The translations under genes were made by a program, and so were the position numbers. From Endomychus coccineus (lineage: Eukaryota > Arthropoda > Insecta > Coleoptera > Endomychidae): a stretch of DNA of 64,000 nt. The stretch covers positions 199,937,997 to 200,001,996 of the forward strand of contig OY294068.1 in NCBI GenBank assembly GCA_958510875.1. The letters run 5' to 3'. Every line of letters starts with the position of its first letter. Position 1 is the first letter of the stretch. This document shows, in pieces, positions 47,538 through 58,834 of this stretch. Under the pieces are notes generated by a model. The model ran no database searches. It worked only from the letters and a program-made list of their open reading frames with translations, and had not been told where the DNA came from.

Positions 47538-49094
47538 TTTTCTACAAACGCTTAACAAAGTAGCCTTTGACGCTTTCAGATTTCAACGCAAGTTGACGTT
47601 TTCCGTGAAATGTCATTTTGTGACAGCATTTGCGCTCTAAAGCGGAAATATTTCGAAAACGCTCGCTTCTCCAACGTATTTCTGCATGATGATTGATGAT
47701 AGTGACAGTGAATTATCAAACACTCCTCCTGATGTAGCAGAAAGTGCAAAAATTGTTACTTTGAATCTCCTACCAGAGAAATCAAGGAAGAAATATTAAT
47801 TACAATACGGTAAATTCATGACGTGGTGCCAGTCGAAGAAGGTGAATAAGTATTCAGAAAACGTATTACTGGCTTATTTTGGAGAAAAATCATTGATTTG
47901 TAAGTCATCAACTCTTTGGTCTACGTATTCGATGATACGGACATGCTTGAATGTTAAAAATAACATCGAAATCAATAAGTATCCTAAGCTTATCGCATTT
48001 CTGAAGAAACAGTCTGTTGGATATAAAGCGAAGAAATCCAAAACATTCACCACTGAAGATATTCACAAATTTTTACAAGAAGCGCCCGATGAAGAATATC
48101 TACTAAAAAAGGTAAATTTTAATATTTCATGCTCTTAGTAGTTTGAGAAGCGGTTAGTATTTTTTTGAATTTAGTGCAATTTGGTTAGCATAGACATTTG
48201 GAATAGCTATTAATTGCAGTTTTTTTTATAGGTTATTCTAATTATGGGTATTGCTGGTGCCTGCAGGCGCGATGAGTTGGTCAAAATGGAGATTGGTGAC
48301 ATAGAAGATAAGGATTCTATTTTAATAGTCCGAATTCCCGATTCAAAAACGAGAATAAGCCGTGTTTTTACGATTGTTGGTCATAATGAAGAGAATTCAG
48401 TTGATTATCTTTCAATTTGTAAAAAATATATTGCACTCAGAAAACATTGTCTGAATAACAATACTGTCCAACGTCTATTTTTACGTTATGAAAAAGGTAG
48501 ATGTATGAAACAAGTTGTGGGTATGAATACAATCGGCAAGACTCCCAGTGACATTGCTGAATATTTGAAATTGCCCGAGCATAATTTATATACTGGACAC
48601 TGTCTCCGTCGAACCTCTGCTACTTTATTGGTGAATGGTGGAGGTGACCTAATACAACTGAAAAAACATGGTGGATGGAAAAGTAACAATGTAGCAGAAG
48701 GCTACATAGATGATTCAATCAACAATAAGATTGAAACTACCAAGAGAATATTCTCAAGACCATCTACATCTCGTTCTGTAGATTTCCAATATTCGGGGGA
48801 ATTAATGTTAGATAAATCTACTGATCGTCCATCAGGTTCAGGAATAATAATTAAAGAGTGTCACAATTGTACATTCAATTTTAGTAAAGTCAATGATAAA
48901 TTAAATCAACATTAATCAGGAATTTATAAACTGTACTTGATGTACTTTTGTTGAATAAAGCATCTGGTGTTTTTTCTTTTTTTTTTTTCGAAAACTGCGT
49001 TTGTAGAAAAAATCTTGTGTGTATTTCGAGCACAAAGTGTCATTGTCGCTCTCTTTGTCGAGCGACAATATATCACTTTGCGCTCTTAATACAC
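47538..49094 (+). mobile_element. Crypton-like (tyrosine recombinase) insertion inside the mariner
   Basis: AAATAGCT flanks the insert at 47530-47537 and 49095-49102; joining the flanks restores the mariner reading frame, which supports these as insertion boundaries. Near each end is an inverted 15-mer, TTTTTCTACAAACGC (47537-47551) and GCGTTTGTAGAAAAA (48997-49011). The right end also carries an 80-bp hairpin (49020-49100: GTCGCTC/GAGCGAC and CACTTTG/CAAAGTG stems). The cargo is a single intron-containing recombinase gene. Cryptons are not usually described with inverted termini or 8-bp duplications, so another route of mobility is possible. Confidence 0.6.
47686..48915 (+). CDS. Crypton-like tyrosine recombinase, two exons, one in-frame stop near the N-terminus
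   Basis: Exon 1 (47686-48111) and exon 2 (48232-48915) join through GT/AG sites in phase as LLKK-VILIMGIAGACRRDEL. ATG at 47686 opens a frame with LNLLPEKSRKKY and then a TAA at 47797-47799, where the context suggests an ancestral sense codon. From the next ATG at 47818 the spliced frame is open for ~325 residues. Exon 1 has a SAM-like core-binding region (SENVLLAYFGEKS, STLWSTYSMIRTCLN). Exon 2 has the catalytic set: Arg in ACRRDEL, H-x-x-R in GHCLRR, His/Trp in KKHGGWKS and the Tyr nucleophile in AEGYIDDS. All four positions are retained, so recombinase chemistry is possible. Similar stand-alone proteins are common in insects; domestication versus live transposon cannot be told here. Confidence 0.75.
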
Positions 49095-49357
49095 AAATAG
49101 CTATTCTCGTATCCAAAAATGTATGCAAAATGTTCCGTACCCGTTCGGTTGAGATGCCCACAGCTTCAGCAATCTCGTGTACTTTAACTCGCTGATCATC
49201 CAATATTATACCATGGATTTGATCCACGATTTCTGGCGTTGCAACCTCAATTGGACGACCACGTTCGGCGTCCTTTATGGGCATTTTACCACAACGAATG
49301 CTTTGGTTTGCGCAAGTAATAATGCTCAATCAAGACGCGAAATTCACTTTTTTCCAT
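49095..49357 (-). pseudogene. Mariner transposase, N-terminal HTH part
   Basis: ATG at 49357 opens MEKSEFRVLIEHYYLRK, the usual start of this mariner group. An internal deletion then removes part of the first helix-turn-helix, and the frame resumes as DAERGRPIEVATPEIVDQIH. ILDDQRVKVHEIAEAVGIST and RVRNILHTFLDTR follow, ending at the insertion site. Joined to 47529 the match to mariner continues, so the Crypton-like DNA entered after the second HTH. Confidence 0.85.
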
Positions 49358-49489
49358 GTTTACAAAAATATTCACTGTTGCTTGCTTTCGATGGGTGTCA
49401 AAACATAATGGTACATCACAAATGTCACATTGTGGCGCCTTTAGTTTTATTTTTCATGTGGGGAACATGGTTTAAACCGATGTTAAACT

Positions 49490-49960
49490 GCTGACGCAGA
49501 TACAGCACACGGACCATTTAACTACCACCTCCACAGGATGATCCTTAGCGATTAGCCATTCTGTGCAGATGCGTGATTCTTCATAGAGCTATGCGGCACT
49601 GATGAGATTCAGCAACTAGATACGAAGAGGGTGCAAAACCTCTTAAGGGCATTAACCACTCATCTGGTCCCGGCTTGCAGTAGAGTAGGTGGCTGTTGAT
49701 CCCCCTCGAGCACCCGGTGGGAACAGCTTCACTAGGACGACTATGACAAAGTTAGTGTTAACCACTTTAGGAATCGTCCACCTGGGGGAGAATGGTAAAC
49801 ACTCTCAGGCGGGAACCGTCCCTCTGGTAGATAGGTGAACATTCATAAGTGGGAACTGATTCACTAGGTGACACGTGACACGAGATGCAAAAGGGCTTCG
49901 ACCTAGGTATTAAGGGACCGCAATGCCCCTCCCCCTAATTAATAATAATAATAATGAATA
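49490..49960. repeat. Probable retrotransposon UTR with TAA-repeat tail
   Basis: This ~450-bp block is unusually G+C-rich for the window, contains repeated GGGAAC-GTCC and CTAGG-GAC phrases (e.g. ~49715, ~49825, ~49850), lacks open frames, and ends at 49937-49957 in AATTAATAATAATAATAATG. A structured non-coding 3' UTR followed by a TAA-repeat is typical of some LINE or SINE tails. The family was not identified. Confidence 0.45.
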
Positions 49961-50325
49961 CATTGATGCATATATATCTCGCAGTTCACTAAAACGACTG
50001 GAATGTTAGTAACTAGAGCGCCAGATGTTTAAACCGAAGTACATAATATATTACGCATCAACAGAAAATCCTAGAGAGGTAATGAACAACTAACGTCATC
50101 TACCGGCGAGTAAATCGCCCTAAGAAAACCAAACGCAATGTAGTGAACATTGAGTGAATGGATCTTTCGTAGTTCGTTGTCGACACGATAGCTCACCGCT
50201 AATCGGAATCACGACATGAATGCACTCGTTACATCGTTACAGCAACAATACTCTTGAAAAAATATTCCTTCGGTTTGTGTTCATATCTGGAATATACATA
50301 CGAAGGGTGATCGATTTGTTCTAAA

Positions 50326-50805
50326 TCATAGTCCTGAATGGCGACTCGCGTAATTCCAGTAGTATGGACAGAAATTGTGATATTTGCCCTGATCCCAAAA
50401 TATCGTAGCCATCACCTTTTTCATCGACCTACAGACCCTGATCTTTCTTGGTGCCAATTTATCGACTTCCTCTTTTGGACAAAGAATCATAGCTTCATCT
50501 CCTGTGACAATTGCCTTCAACATATCCACATGGTTTTCGTCCAAAGAGCTCCAAAAAGGATCGGACACATTAAACACGCCACTGTCCCATTCTAAAACGT
50601 TTTTGAACTTTCATCACCGAAAATAAGTCGGTGAAGTTTTCCCGTACACCCCATCTAGACGGTCTTTGATGCTTTGAGGAGGGAGACCTTCTTGAATCAA
50701 AAATTTGATAACAACCCCATACTCAATTCTAGAGATCTTATAAACGAGTGACTTATATAATTGATATACAAGCAATCTTTGTTTTTTCCTAAGCTTGTGT
50801 GTCAT
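50326..50805 (-). pseudogene. Second mariner-like transposase fragment, internally deleted
   Basis: The right part reads EYGVVIKFLIQEGLPPQSIK and DRLDGVYGKTSPTYF, a mariner N-terminal HTH. After a stop and deletion, the left part gives DMLKAIVTGDEAMILCPKEE with the first catalytic Asp in TGDEA, then KKVMATIFWDQGKYHNF. The second and third Asp motifs are absent. It is a different lineage from the mariner at 46845-49470. Confidence 0.7.
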
Positions 50806-51954
<1,149 letters not shown>

Positions 51955-53211
51955 GACTAGTCGAGGCAATAAAGCAGTAAAGGTCGAAAAAAAATCGGTA
52001 GAACCGATTTTGAGGATTTTTTAAAAATCCATTCTAGATTAATTCAAAATAGTTACCAGTTTATTTTTCCATGATATGCATTTCAGCATTTTTACAGAGG
52101 AAAATGCATCTTTTTGAATGCATTTTCAGGAGATAATACTAAAAATGTTGAAAAAATGGCCAAATATAGCCAAAATAGGCCAGAATGTCTTGGTCGATGG
52201 TTTTTGGGGTTGCTGATCACGATTCCGATGCCAGATCCGAACTACAACGCACCTGAGGCTCAGGGCACTAAGGTACTATCGTCGTCTCCATGGATTGTTT
52301 TTTAATATGCTCTGAAATGCAACCAAATTCGTCTCTTGGGGATTTTTGAGACGCTGAGCACGATTCTGGAGTCGGAATAAAAAATAATAGAAATAATAAT
52401 AATAGAAATTACGCGATTTAATATTTATTATTTAATAATATTTGTAATAAATAATTCAGAAAGTTGAAGTTAGAGTTCGTGTTTAACGATATCGTTTTTT
52501 CTTGTAAACTTATCTGTTGTAGATTGATTCTTAAAAAAACAATCTTAATTATTAAAATTTTCAACATTCAAAATCAAAAATCACTTATTTTTTTCGCACT
52601 TAAAAACTCAATCAAGTTTGATTACTGTGCAAAAGGTATTTTTCGAATTCTTTGTTGCCAACATCACGTATCTGTTTATAATCATCGTCGATTAATTCCG
52701 ACTTTAAAATCGTGTTCAGCGGCCCCAAAAACCCCTGAGATACGAATTTCGTTACAAAAAACAATCCATGACCACCAGGTCCCTATTGAGTGTCATGGTC
52801 ATGACCGGCAACCTCAAGAGAACCTCCCCAATAAGTTTCACACCATTGCAAAAGATATTTTTCCGAATTTCCTGGAGATGACGATAGTACCAGGTTGTCC
52901 TGAGCTCCGTAGTTCGAATCTGGCACTGGAATCGTGATCAGCAACCTCAAAAACCCCCGAGTAAGGAATTGTGGCCTATTTTGGCTATATTTGGCCATTT
53001 TTTCAATATTTTTAATATTATCTCCCGAAAATGCATTCAAAAAGATGCATTTTACTATGTAGAAATGCTAAAATGCATAACATGAAAATATAAACTAATA
53101 ACTTTTTTTTTAAATGACTTCTAGAATCGGTTTTGCAAAAATCTTCAATATCAATTCTGCCGACTTTTTTTGTACTTTGGTCTTTTTTCTGCTTTATTTC
53201 CTAAACTAGAC
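51955..53211. repeat. Long inverted repeat (foldback G)
   Basis: GACTAGTCGAGGCAATAAAG at 51955 is mirrored by CTTTATTTCCTAAACTAG near 53192. Both arms encode the same short frame: MNAFSGDNTKNVEKMAKYSQ from 52114 on the plus strand and MNAFSGDNIKNIEKMAKYSQ from 53040 on the minus strand, which is symmetry and not evidence of a gene. The centre is ~52583. Phrases such as GCTGATCACGATTC and AAAACCCCCGAG resemble those of foldback F. Confidence 0.85.
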
Positions 53212-54519
53212 TGACTCATCACGAAATCTCTCAAACTACTATACAGCAAACCGACTTGAAACTTGGCAGATATGTTCCCTATTCGACGTAGGCACTCGCT
53301 AGTGTACAATTTACACGACAGATAGATTCATAGATGTATAGATTGTTATCCACAGTTTAGATTATCTGTACTGTGACCCCTCAACAAGGCTGGTAACGTT
53401 AACATTGACAGTCACATAATGTCCACGTCAGACCATTCCATAACAGACATCTCAGTCAATTCAAATAAATTTTCTGATGGCATAAAGTATAATTTTAAGA
53501 CTTTCCATACCCACTCATTAGAACTATTTTTATTGAGTATTGAAACTTGGGGAATGAAGTCGTGACGGTGCAGCCAACGCCTAGTTCCTTATATATTTCA
53601 GCCACACATGCACCAGGGAGCTCGTCAAATGTTCCTGAAAGCGTTTGTGTTTTCATGCAGCAGTTTTTTTTTGTGATGGACTTGAAACTCTCCGCTTTAA
53701 CCATCTTTCCAGATTTGTTATGTCTCTTTCAATGCAACTGAACGGACAAACCGGACAGGTCGCCTGAGTGTGTGTAGCCCGCTTTACACTTCGCATATCG
53801 TGTGTTTATGATTAAATCATCATCGGTAATGGACACTCTTAGAATATATTAGACTAAGTAAATCTAAGTAATAAGTATGAAATGGTGAATCAACATAATA
53901 TAAATGCATCACATTCTTGTTGAGTTATATTTCGTAAATAAATCAATAATTTGAAAAGAGATATCATTATTGAATAAACATGGACAACACAATATGTCAT
54001 TAGTGGAAACAAATAAAACGGCAAGAATCCTTCGTTTCCGAATAATTCCTCGGGCGTTTAATTCGATCGAAACTTTTACCTTTCATTGATTGAAAATTGG
54101 CCGCTAACATTTATGTTTGAAAAAAATGTTGTAGAAAGATCGGAAATAATATTATACATTTTTTCATAGTCTGTGATTATTTTCATTCTGAGATTGAGCG
54201 CATAATTATAATTATGTATTACGAAAAAGGAACTTACTATTTATTTTTATCCTTGGATTTGCTCCATTATTAATTGACATATGCTGATTATTAACATTAT
54301 AATAAAAATAATAATAAATCGTCTTTATTGGTGAAGGTACAAAACAGGCGCAGTTTAGCCAAAGGCTACTTTTACACTTAACCTACGATGTACAGATAAA
54401 GTCAGCTAAAGTGATAAATGGGAGGAAAGAGAAGATGTATTAACGTAACGCATAACTATAATTTGTTTATAACATAGGTACCTAGATGAAATAATGCGAC
54501 AAGGAAAGTAAAGGGTAAA
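53212..54519. other. Intron sequence with one dispersed repeat
   Basis: From ~54300 an AATAATAATAAATCG-type run leads into a repeat (CGTCTTTATTGGTGAAGG...) that ends in the palindrome starting at 54520. Open frames at 53495-53704 and 53547-53741 have no domain. Confidence 0.4.
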
Positions 54520-55190
54520 AGTAGATGTAATCCGCTAGTTCGGGCTCAGGATATCCGGTTTCCACTTCCGGTCTAGCTGTTCATCCAGTGTGAGGTTATC
54601 CTTATCAGTTTCGATAAGCAGGTCAGGTGATAAGGAAAGGATGTGTGAGATAAGGATATGTTGTTTGTAAAGAGTATACAGGGTGCGTGCAAAAAGTGTG
54701 CCCCATGTACATGGTCATGTGACTATCACGGGACAGCTGTCATGGCGGACCAAAGGTACAGACTGCTTCGTGGAGGTGTCACCACCACGTGACAGCTGTC
54801 ATGGCGGATCCAAGGTACAGAATGCTTCGTGGAGATGTCGCTATCACGTGACAGCTGTCATCGAAGGTACAGCATCTCCACAAAGCATTCTGTACCTTGG
54901 ATCCGCCATGACAGCTGTCACGTTGTGGTGACACCTCCACGAAGCAGTCTGTACCTTTGGTCCGCCATGACAGCTGTCCCGTGATAGTCACATGACCATG
55001 TACATGGGGCACACTTTTTGCACGCACCCTGTATACTCTTTACAAACAACATATCCTTATCTCACACATCCTTTCCTTATCACCTGACCTGCTTATCGAA
55101 ACTGATAAGGATAACCTCACACTGGATGAACAGCTAGACCGGAAGTGGAAACCGGATATCCTGAGCCCGAACTAGCGGATTACATCTACT
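54520..55190. repeat. 671-bp near-perfect palindrome
   Basis: AGTAGATGTAATCCGCTAG at 54520 is mirrored exactly at 55172-55190. The outer 159-bp arms (54520-54678, 55032-55190) read as identical reverse complements by eye. The inner 353 bp (54679-55031) start CAGGGTGCGTGC and end with its inverse, flanked by TA, and differ at only a few sites. The non-pairing centre is ~35 nt (54838-54872). Inside each inner arm a ~60-bp unit with GACAGCTGTCATGGCGG is repeated. The outer symmetry extends beyond the TE-like ends, so more than a MITE is inverted. Confidence 0.95.
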
Positions 55191-55198
55191 GGTAAATA

Positions 55199-55471
55199 CT
55201 ATTCAAGAAAAGGTATCAAGTTCAATTTGGCATTCAGGAAGTGTTGTTTCAGAACGATTCTTATTTTACTTTTCGTAAATTGCATACAATAATTAAACAG
55301 TGAGTTGTAGAATTTGACAGAGATAAGTGAACGACCTCTGAAACAATGACGTTTATGACGAGGAACATGAAATTTGTTTTTTGATCTTACATCCAATGAA
55401 TGTAGCATATACCTAGGAAACAGTTTATTGTAAAGGGACGTAGGAGTTTTAGAGCTTAAAACTTTATACAC
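55199..55471 (-). pseudogene. LINE ORF2 C-terminal fragment
   Basis: The frame reads MYKVLSSKTPTSLYNKLFPR, then LDVRSKNKFHVPRHKRHCFR and SLISVKFYNSLFNYC. The order (short helix with KxL, R-rich S-K-N-K, x-V-P-x-H/x-K, then F-x-S-L-x-x) is that of the C-terminal region following RT in several LINE families. Only ~90 residues remain. It begins 9 bp right of the palindrome. Confidence 0.5.
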
Positions 55472-56296
55472 AAAGTTGCAAAGTTCATTGTTAACCTGTT
55501 CAGTTTAATAATCATCATCACCTAGTCCTATGAATAGCTTCCCCATTTCAAATCTTTTCATGTTCTAATACTTATTAATACTAATGTACTCTTAATGCTA
55601 CTTGTTATCTACATGCCTAATATTATTATTCTATTTAACTCCTTAACTTTTAATTATAGCCAGTGCTTGATTGTTTATGTTTACATAATAATAATTGTAG
55701 ATCTTGTCTTGAAGACGTTATTGAATTCAATTATTAACACGTCTGAAGTTAAGATAACACTGTTGTGTTCGAATTTCAATGGGCGGATGATAATTGAATT
55801 CAGGATCAAACTTCGTAAAAGCATTAGAAATTGAAATACAGATTACCGGTTTCCATCATAAACTTTGATTAGTTATTACAACTTGTAGAATATTAACTGA
55901 TCAAACTTTATTGAGTACAGTTTAATTTAATCTTCAATTGAGTTCCTTTCAAAGAATCTTGAGTATTATAATTGCAGAGAACTTTCGATTTACTTTAAGT
56001 TACAGAATCAGACACTATCGGATATTATCCCAACTTTTGCATCGTATCGAGGAGTATTAAGATGCCCCGGAGGCACTTATCTCAAGGTATGATGGATTTC
56101 ATCAGTGAGGACTTGTTGGTCCTCTGCTCTTGTTTATTTCCTTCCACATCTTTGCTCTTGAGGCAAGCTATAACGCAATGGAATGTTGACAGATTAGCGA
56201 GACATGACAAAAATATGAATGTTCAGAATGACGAAAATAACTTTTCCATGTGTAACAGTGTTCGAAATACCCATCTGCTCACTAAATCCATATACT
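55472..56296. other. Intron sequence, no assignable gene
   Basis: Open frames at 55595-55834 and 56062-56298 show no domain I recognise. The latter ends at the mariner terminus. Confidence 0.4.
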
Positions 56297-56701
56297 AGGG
56301 CAAGGTGAAAAGTTCCTGAAATATAAAACAGATGGCACCACAATCGAAAATCCCATGTGACATTCGTGATGTACTATCTTTAATTAGAAGGCAATTTTCA
56401 GACTGATACGTCATAACGATCTGTTTTGACACCCATCTAAAGCAAGCAACCTTGACGATTTTTGTAATCATGGGAAAAAGTGAATTTCGCGTCTCGATTA
56501 AACATTATTTCTTGCGAAGAAAAAATATTACGTAAGCCAAAGTACTGGAACGATTCACAAGTGGTTTACTAATTTTCGTTGTGGTAAGTATGACCACAAA
56601 GAACAGCAAATGTTCTGGTCGTGCAATTGAGTTTACAACGCCATAAATCGTCGATAAAATCCATGATATGATATTGGACGATCGACGAGTTGAAGTGTTA
56701 A
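56297..56701 (+). mobile_element. Mariner 5' end with transposase N-terminus
   Basis: It starts CTAGGGCAAGGTGAAAAG after TA, matching the mariner terminus at 46845. ATG at 56470 opens MGKSEFRVSIKHYFLRRKNI and a stop. The HTH region reappears as IEFTTP-IVDKIHDMILDDRR up to 56695. Homology stops abruptly at ~56702 where retroelement sequence begins, so the copy is truncated. Confidence 0.7.
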
Positions 56702-56953
56702 AGTCTTGGACCCGTCCGAGAACCCCGCCAATCCCCCTGGCGGAAGTGGTCTGGAGTACTCGTTCTCCCAGTCCGTCCTCTGGGTTATGAGCACTTCCGG
56801 CGTTTGCAACCTGACAGCAGGCGCAATCGCATCCTGCTTCGGTCGATGGATCCACGGGTCCGGACCAGCAAGTCGATACGCCGTACCCGCAGTCCCTGGT
56901 TTAATGTGGAGTTTATTTGCAGATAAAAATACGTTCCAATCACACAAGGACAT
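56702..56953 (-). pseudogene. Non-LTR element fragment leading into RNase H
   Basis: Reading leftward: AYRLAGPDPWIHRPKQD, then RTDWENEYSRPLPPGG, then LAGFSDGSKT at ~56705. (F/Y)SDGSKT is the first catalytic motif of the RNase H domain in jockey/R1-like LINEs, preceded by a family-typical linker. The RNase H proper is cut off by the mariner junction. Base composition is much richer in G+C than its neighbours. Confidence 0.65.
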
Positions 56954-57019
56954 TTTATTTTATGAAAAGGTGCAGCATATAAAGGGTTAAAATTCTGTAT
57001 AATACTAATATTAGGCAAT

Positions 57020-57432
57020 ACGGGCTACGCCCCATTAAGACTAAGCGATACTGTCGTATTTAGGTCTCTTTTCCAAGCCTTTTGTTGGTGTTGTACTCAG
57101 CGTTCAAGCCTCCTATGGAGTGTAATGGTTCAGCTTGCAAACTTACACTGCTCATGGCTCTTAAATTTCATTCAGAATGAAGCTATTCGCCTTTGCTAGG
57201 ACTGATTGAGATAGATATGTAGGTGCTTGTAAAATTTTTTTAGTAACGTTGTTTTAGTTTTATTCTGTTTGCTAGAAATTTTACGGGAAGTTTACCATAA
57301 GAATGTCAATTTTTATCTATTCTATGATTATACTCCACGAAGCTCGAGTCGATAATCGTCATGATGTTCTGGTTCTTTAATAGGCTACGCTTGTAGCATT
57401 CAATAAACTCCTGTTGGAGCGGACTGGGTATC
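57020..57432. other. Intron sequence, nothing recognised
   Basis: No open frame with a domain and no inverted repeat was seen. Confidence 0.4.
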
Positions 57433-57747
57433 TTGAGTCAAGTTATTTCACAAAATTACAATTCGTCCAAAACGAATTACGAGATGAGACAAATGAAGCG
57501 GCTTTATAAAGAATTTTACGATGAAAATGAGCGAAGCCTCTCGAATATATTTCACGCGAACCTCTCCAAAGTTGAAGTTCGATGCGAGGGCGATAAGGCT
57601 TACGCCATCGGGAACGGGTGGGATCCTTCTGGGGTTAAACTCAACCGGGCACGTGACCAAATGCATCTATATCCATTTACATGTTTTCGTACTCTTTCAT
57701 ATAACGCGCATTTATTGATGGTATCATTGGTATCTAAATTGCGTTAA
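57433..57747 (+). other. Unassigned open frame with coding-like composition
   Basis: Residues ~15-75 read MRQMKRLYKEFYDENERSL, then FHANLSKVEVRCEGDKAYAI and GNGWDPSGVKLNRARD. The stretch 57500-57660 is G+C-rich against AT-rich flanks and is polar, mostly helical in look. I do not recognise a family; an unidentified TE ORF or a nested-gene exon are both possible. Confidence 0.25.
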
Positions 57748-58546
57748 CAAGTACTCAACCATAAATATTCTTCTTATCGACATCGTATCTAATTTTTGAA
57801 TCACGATGGTTCAACCAACAACTTGTTTATCTGTAATTAACACTTCGATTCGGTTCATAGAATTAATACAACAACATAGAACTAATTAAGCTCTAATTAT
57901 TATTAGACCCTACTAACTTCTGTATAGAGTTTTACACCAAACGTTTATGTTTCGTGTTTTCTAGAACTTGAAAAACAAAAACAAAACTAAACTGTTGTTA
58001 GAAATACAACTTGAAAGACAACCAAAACAAAACGTTAACATAACGCGTTATCAGTTATTACGGGGGATTCGAAATTCGTACGCAGGTACACTTAAAATTC
58101 ATGTACAATATTCTTCACAAGGCATTCTGTCGTCCGAGTTTGGGAATATGAAATTCGTCACAAAGATAATTATTGATTGTAAAATTGTAAAATACAATGA
58201 AAACCTTGTTGATGCAACACTTTTTCCACCATAGGAATCCAAGTAATATTTTTACGTTTACAAAAAAATTAATATCATTGAGAAATTATATTATGAGGTC
58301 GGTTTTACTTTATTTATTCACTAAATTTGTAATAAAAAAATGTGTAACATATGATCAAGAATATAATGTACTTATAACACATAAATTTTACATAACACTT
58401 GGAAGAATACATATTTGAAACAACTTTAATAAAATGGAGGGTAGTTGTTTTTGGTTGTTGTTGTTCCAAATCTAACAATAATTTGAAAAAAATCTGGTCT
58501 CCGAATTGTAGCTGAGTTTTTAGATTTGCAAGGAGTAGCTACACTA
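57748..58546. other. AT-rich intron sequence, nothing recognised
   Basis: Open frames at 57968-58234 and 58197-58418 lack domains. Confidence 0.4.
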
Positions 58547-58834
58547 TTACATTTTATGTACACTTCTATTTGAAACTTTAACAAAACATTCATGAATTAA
58601 AAAATAATAAAAACAGTTATTTAAATGAGAGTGAAAGGACTCGCAAACGTTCGTGGTCTTATTTAGAGTTGAAGAAGCTTCAGCCCAAATGTGGGGTGGG
58701 AAAGTGACTTCGTCGGATATAAAATAATCCGCCAAATAATCAGCAAAAATCGTCAACTTATCGTTACTTGGTTTTATCGCAAATAACTCAAAAACAAAAA
58801 TATCGCTTACCAGATTTGGATTTAAAAATACCAT
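58547..58834 (-). pseudogene. MULE (Mutator-like) transposase fragment
   Basis: The frame contains KLTIFADYLADYFISDEVTF, then PPHIWAEASSTLNKTTNVCE and SFHSHLNNCFYYF. The order Y-x-x-x-(Y/F)-I, then (L/I)W, then a T-x-N-x-x-E-(S/R)-x-H signature is the end of the MULE transposase catalytic domain. The first part of the domain is not seen. A stop follows at the left edge. Confidence 0.6.

Larger units (their letters stand above)
46845..49470 (-). mobile_element. Mariner element interrupted by a tyrosine-recombinase element
   Basis: The left (3') terminus is CGAGGGCATGGAGAAAAGTC after TA, similar to the mariner 5' terminus at 56297 (GGGCAAGGTGAAAAGTTCC). Transposase N-terminus and C-terminus lie on the minus strand at the right and left ends. 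A 1.56-kb insert (47538-49094) separates them. The right terminus is eroded; similarity fades near 49470. It lies in the large intron between the FN3 and SPRY exons of the TRIM9-like gene. Confidence 0.8.

Noticed and set aside
52114..53040. Paired MNAFSGDN frames on both strands
   Set aside because: They are mirror copies in the arms of foldback G, not a divergent gene pair.
54683..55027. Two ~82-codon frames on opposite strands encoding nearly the same peptide
   Set aside because: They are a by-product of the palindrome: the same DNA read from both arms. No domain or splice context supports a gene.
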